Shown here: one piece after another, positions 60,548 through 64,000 of the stretch
Numbering within the stretch: the stretch's first letter is position 1
How the letters are laid out: each line of letters opens with the position of its first letter
DNA from: Cacajao melanocephalus
Taxonomy: Eukaryota; Chordata; Mammalia; Primates; Pitheciidae
Length of the DNA: 64,000 nt
Direction: 5' to 3'
Assembly: GCA_963573385.1 (NCBI GenBank)
Contig: CAUYLG010071707.1
Span: forward strand, 23,070 to 87,069
Notes under the pieces: model-generated
What the model was told of the DNA's origin: nothing
What the model saw: the letters and a program-made list of their open reading frames with translations, nothing else
Database searches by the model: none
Position numbers and translations under genes: made by a program

Positions 60548-61312
60548 TGATATGGACAGGAGACAGTGAAATACTGGGTAGAAGAGGGTGGTTCCCTGGC
60601 AAAGGTCCCACCCTCAAACCTGGAAAAAAACCCTGGCCCTAAATGAGGACAGCCATTCCTGTTTTCACACCCAGAAGTTACCTTTTGGCTTGCCATGCCC
60701 TGCTTTCTTGTACCCATAAAAACCCCAGACCTCAGGCTCCAGAAGAGGATGAGGAGACAAACAGAAGAGCAGAAGAGTGGCAGAACAGCACTGCAGAGAG
60801 AAGAGAAGGAGCCTCTGAACACTGAGAAGAGTTCTGCTGGGGGCAGCTGGAGAGGAGATCTGCTGCTGGACAGCCAAATTCCAGGAGAAGATCATCTTCC
60901 CAATCCATCCCCCTTCCATCTTCCCATTCATCCTACTGACAGCAACCTCCACCACTCAATAAAACCCCCACATTCATCCCTCAAGTATGTATATGACATG
61001 ATTCTTTCTGGATGCTAGAAAAGTACCTGGGTACAAAGAGGGCACTGAGCTGGTTAACACTTAAGCCAACTGCAGACTGCAAAGCTAAAAGAGTGCACTG
61101 TAACACATGCCCACTTGGGCTTTGAGAGTCACAGGCACCCACGCCTAGACACTAATGTGGGGCCGGAGCCCCAAAGTACTCACCCGGCTCCTGCACCTGC
61201 CTGTCTGTGTACTCCCGCTCTCGTAAGGGGTTTGAGTAGGTGCCACAGGCAAACAGGTGAGCCACACTCCTGTTGTATGTTCTGTGAGGGGTTCAGGAAC
61301 TCTCCCATTTCA
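60548..61312 (+). mobile_element. Solo ERV1-like LTR (LTR12/HERV9-type features, tentative) inside the L1M
   Basis: 765 bp with TG...CA ends. A TATA-like CATAAAAAC lies at 60715-60723 and a poly(A) signal AATAAA at 60958-60963. About 50 bases later the words 'attctttctggatgctagaa' and 'gtacctgggtacaaagaggg' match the R/U5 text of the HERV9/LTR12 group. Flanks gcag (60544-60547) and ttag (61313-61316) match at 2 of 4. The L1M phrase 'ccaagcag' + 'gataag' joins across the element, which supports the edges better than the target duplication. The upper part is GC-rich. Frames of 60 to 107 codons here are chance. Confidence 0.78.
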
Positions 61313-61370
61313 TTAGGATAAGAAAGAAACAAATCTACAACTAAGCATGTGTAAAGGAAAATAAAATATC
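61313..61370 (+). mobile_element. Short continuation of the L1M after the LTR
   Basis: 'gataagaaagaaacaaatct' then 'acaactaagcatgtg' fit the L1M text that follows the LTR insertion point. The match fades within about 60 bp. Confidence 0.5.
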
Positions 61371-62639
61371 AGGTTCTTTAACTCCTTACGACAAAGGGAA
61401 AATTAATCCTGGAAGCTGTGACACTATGCAGCCATTCTCTTTCCGGATGAATAACTGTTTCTTTGCAACTATGTGAAGTAACATTATACATCAATCAGAC
61501 TCTCATGGAAAGGGAAAAAACCTTAGGAATTTCCTTAGGATTATTCTCACAAAATCACTCATAAGTAAATTATTTGCTTTTCTCAAAATGATCAAAATGT
61601 GTATATGCTTCCATAAACCAAGGAAATGTCAATTGTAACTGTAGATCTGCAATCTAAATCTGACTCCTAAAACTAAAATCTGTTTAATTCCACACTGATA
61701 ACATTTATTATAACTCATCTTCCAAGGTTCAGAACAAAGGCAAGATGAGATCAATAACTGCTTCACCCAGCCTGAGAAGTTTACACAATTGTTTCTTCCT
61801 CTACTCACTTTTTCTTCAGATGTTCACCTTCTCTTTGTCTAATGTAGATTTCCTGTGGATTAACTAAATTTTCACAAGAATGTAACCATATGGCTTATTA
61901 TGGAAACTGAATAGATGACTATAAAGGGGAATTTTTGGGGTGGCAAACCTTTCTATATGCTATTGTGGTTGTGCAAACACTAAAAGAGAAACTTGTCAAA
62001 ATCTATGTAATTTACAAAACATGAAGAAAACTTAATGTATGCAAACAAAAAATATTTAGGATCTTAGGAGATCTCATGATAAAATGTGAAATGCTATAAA
62101 GCAATTGATATTACAAATGCATGAAAAAAACCTCATGTATGTGAGTGTAGTATGAAATTTGCTAAGTAACTTTAAAAAATGCTTGGAGTATCCAAGACTA
62201 AATGTGAAAGAAACTGCCTAAGTATTGTCTTTTAGATGATAATTTTTCTGGCCCATTATAACATGAACTAAGGTTACACCAATGATGTAAAGAGGCTAGA
62301 ACTGTCTACATAGCAATGAATTCAAACTGAAGCTATCAGTATGACCTCATTCCTACTTTAATATGATGGTTCTATCTAGATATCCATCTAGCTAGTAGAT
62401 ACACATGTATTTCCCTTCTCTGAGAGCTGAGATACTCTAGAATCAATAGGACGTCAGAAACAACAAACAATAATACAACAAACAACAATTATATCTTGTT
62501 TTATATTATCTTTCTCCTGTAAAAGGAAACATAATTCTTTGGAGAAATGGTTAATTATAATACTGATCAAGAAATCTGGAAGGTGACTCTGAAGAATCTT
62601 ATAGTGTCCGAAAGTAATAAAGTACTCAACCACCACCAT
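61371..62639. other. Unassigned AT-rich sequence
   Basis: About 1.3 kb without a recognised element; a short CAA/CCA-rich stretch lies near 62455-62660. Confidence 0.35.
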
Positions 62640-63595
62640 CACCACCAACAACAGCAAAACCCAAAATGGTGGAACTGGTGATGGAAGAAACTAAAAGGGA
62701 TTCAGGAACCAATTGAAAGAGGTCCAAATGACAAAACTGTAATATTTTAAACCACAAAGTCACTTTAGTACAATTGGACGTTAACCCAAACATTAAAAAA
62801 AAAAATTTGGCTCTGTACTGATACATTTAGATCATTGAACAAATAAATGGGCATAAAAACTTACCTCCATTGCAGAACATTCCAAATAATTTAAGTAGGT
62901 ATTCCACCATTAAAGAGGTGAATCTCTCTCTTTAGGTGTGGACTTAAATGGACAAATCCTTTAGCTAGGTGTGGACTGCACACAGAAAATTTCTTTCAGA
63001 TAGTTTATTTTAGGTAGTATAGAAATGGGAATGAGGAGTGGCCCTGTCATGGAGAAACCTGACAAACACCCCAGCTAGGTGATCAAGATCAAATAAATTA
63101 TAAGTCATATTAGTAGTATCATGGGCTAAAAAAGGCCTTTACTATTAAATCACCCTTCTTGCAAAAACTCATACCTCCAGTCTAATTGTAAGAAAAATAT
63201 CAGACAAATTCTAGTTGAGGGACTTTCTACAAAATACCTGACCAACATTTCATAGAATTTGCAAGGTCACTTGCAAAACAAGAAATGTCTAGGAAACTCT
63301 TAGAACCCGGAGAAGCCTAAAGAGATATAGCAAATAAATTGAATGTGATTGGTTACATGGACTACTGGGACAGAAAAGAACATCAGGTAAAAACAGTGGA
63401 ATTCTGGTTAAAATATCAATTTAATTCATAATAACATGTTAATATTTGTACATTAATTTTAACAAATGTAACATAGTAATCTAAGATTTTAATAAGGGAA
63501 ATTGCATATGGAGTATATAAGAATGTTTTGAACTATCTTTGCAGTTGATCTGTAAATTTAACTCTGATCCAAATTAAAATTTTTAAAAATTTAAG
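62640..63595 (+). mobile_element. L1MC-type 3'UTR, sense
   Basis: The L1MC 3' text is recognised in order: 'ctccattgcagaacattcca' near 62865, 'catggagaaacctgacaaac' near 63049, 'aggtgatcaagatcaaataa' near 63077, 'ctagttgagggactttctac' near 63212, 'aacccggagaagcctaaaga' near 63304, 'ttttaacaaatgtaacatag' near 63457, and the end 'gatctgtaaatttaactctg' plus an A-rich tail. Only the 3' part is present, as usual for a 5'-truncated copy. Confidence 0.8.
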
Positions 63596-63734
63596 GTTAA
63601 AGTACAGATTTTTTCAGATGTAACAAAAGATAATTTCTTGCCAGTAGACCTGCAGCATGTGAGATTTTAAGCAAATTTGTGAAAGTTTATTATAGGTGTA
63701 TTTTTATAATATTTGAAATCAAGAGCAAAAAGAT
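63596..63734. other. Short unassigned spacer
   Basis: AT-rich, no recognised feature. Confidence 0.4.
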
Positions 63735-64000
63735 CATTTTATTTCAAAGGGAATGATTCCAGTTTTTGCCCATTCAGTATGATATTGGCTGTTGGTTTGT
63801 CGTAAATAGCTTTTATTATTTTGAGATACGTTCCCTCAATACCTAGTTTATTGAGGATTTTTAGCATAAAGGGCTATTGAATTATTTCAAAGACCTTCTC
63901 TGCATCAATTGAGATAATCATGTGAGTTTTGTCTTTGGTTCTGTTTATGTGGTGAATTACGTTTATAGACTTGCATATGTTGAACCAGCCTTGCATCCCC
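63735..64000 (-). mobile_element. L1PA-type L1, ORF2 fragment, antisense, running off the window
   Basis: The last 265 bases match the reverse of primate L1PA ORF2 closely: 'ttccagtttttgcccattca' near 63757, 'tattattttgagatacgttc' near 63813, 'ctctgcatcaattgagataa' near 63898 and 'ttgaaccagccttgcatccc' near 63980. Identity is clearly higher than for any L1M in the window, so it is the youngest L1 here. The 3' end of ORF2 and the 3'UTR are absent at the left edge, so it is 3'-truncated or has been rearranged. The rest is beyond the window. Confidence 0.88.

Noticed and set aside
60643..61321. Overlapping frames of 60 to 107 codons as a retroviral gene
   Set aside because: The region is LTR U3/R/U5 with TATA-like and AATAAA words. 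The frames are in all phases and both strands, with no gag, pol or env features.

Overview
The window reads as primate, most likely human, nuclear DNA from a gene-poor, AT-rich region. The evidence is the mix of interspersed repeats: Alu SINEs with oligo(A) tails and target-site duplications, a primate L1PA-type end, MaLR/ERVL and ERV1 LTRs, an Hsmar1 mariner and its MADE1 derivative, and heavily mutated L1M, L2 and MIR copies. I found no protein-coding gene, no rRNA or tRNA gene, no CRISPR and no prokaryotic feature. Open frames are short, lack initiation and splice context, and mostly lie inside repeats. All repeat names come from remembered consensus phrases, so subfamily labels are provisional and old-repeat edges are good to about 20-50 bp.

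Layout. 0-9.6 kb: an L1M remnant in two pieces, a solo MST LTR with a TTAGG duplication, a hAT-like fossil, MIR and L2 pieces, an Alu monomer and an Alu with a 15-bp duplication. 9.6-15.2 kb: an antisense ERV1-like LTR, then an old antisense L1 broken by two Alus and a 0.7-kb foreign segment, then a simple-repeat cluster holding half a MADE1. 15.2-25 kb: mostly unassigned AT-rich DNA with MIR/L2 fragments, a GATA tract, and an antisense Alu whose tail has grown into a 320-bp CTTT/CCTT tract. 25-27.7 kb: an antisense HAL1/L1M 5' region split by an end-to-end Hsmar1. 28.4-33 kb: L1M 3' sequence, an ERVL-type LTR, MIR and L2. 33-39.65 kb: a nearly complete old sense L1M holding an AluSc. 39.7-46.9 kb: a partly duplicated MLT1-like LTR, two inverted repeats, an LTR inside a MIR, an Alu, and two more antisense LTRs. 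47.3-49.4 kb: an isolated antisense L1 5'UTR and an MLT1 LTR. 49.4-54.9 kb: mostly unassigned, with MIR and L2. 55-61.4 kb: two old sense L1M copies, each interrupted by a solo ERV1-like LTR. 62.6-64 kb: an L1MC-type 3' end, then an L1PA-type antisense copy running off the window.

No genes work together here; the value is in insertion order and small rearrangements. The best-supported unusual items are a 133-bp segment present twice 1,543 bp apart with no indels, two near-perfect inverted repeats that look like template-switch events, a 59-bp tandem duplication in L1 ORF2, and an LTR with four 40-46-bp U3 repeats and an exact CTTT target-site duplication. I see no convincing sign of a previously undescribed biological system.
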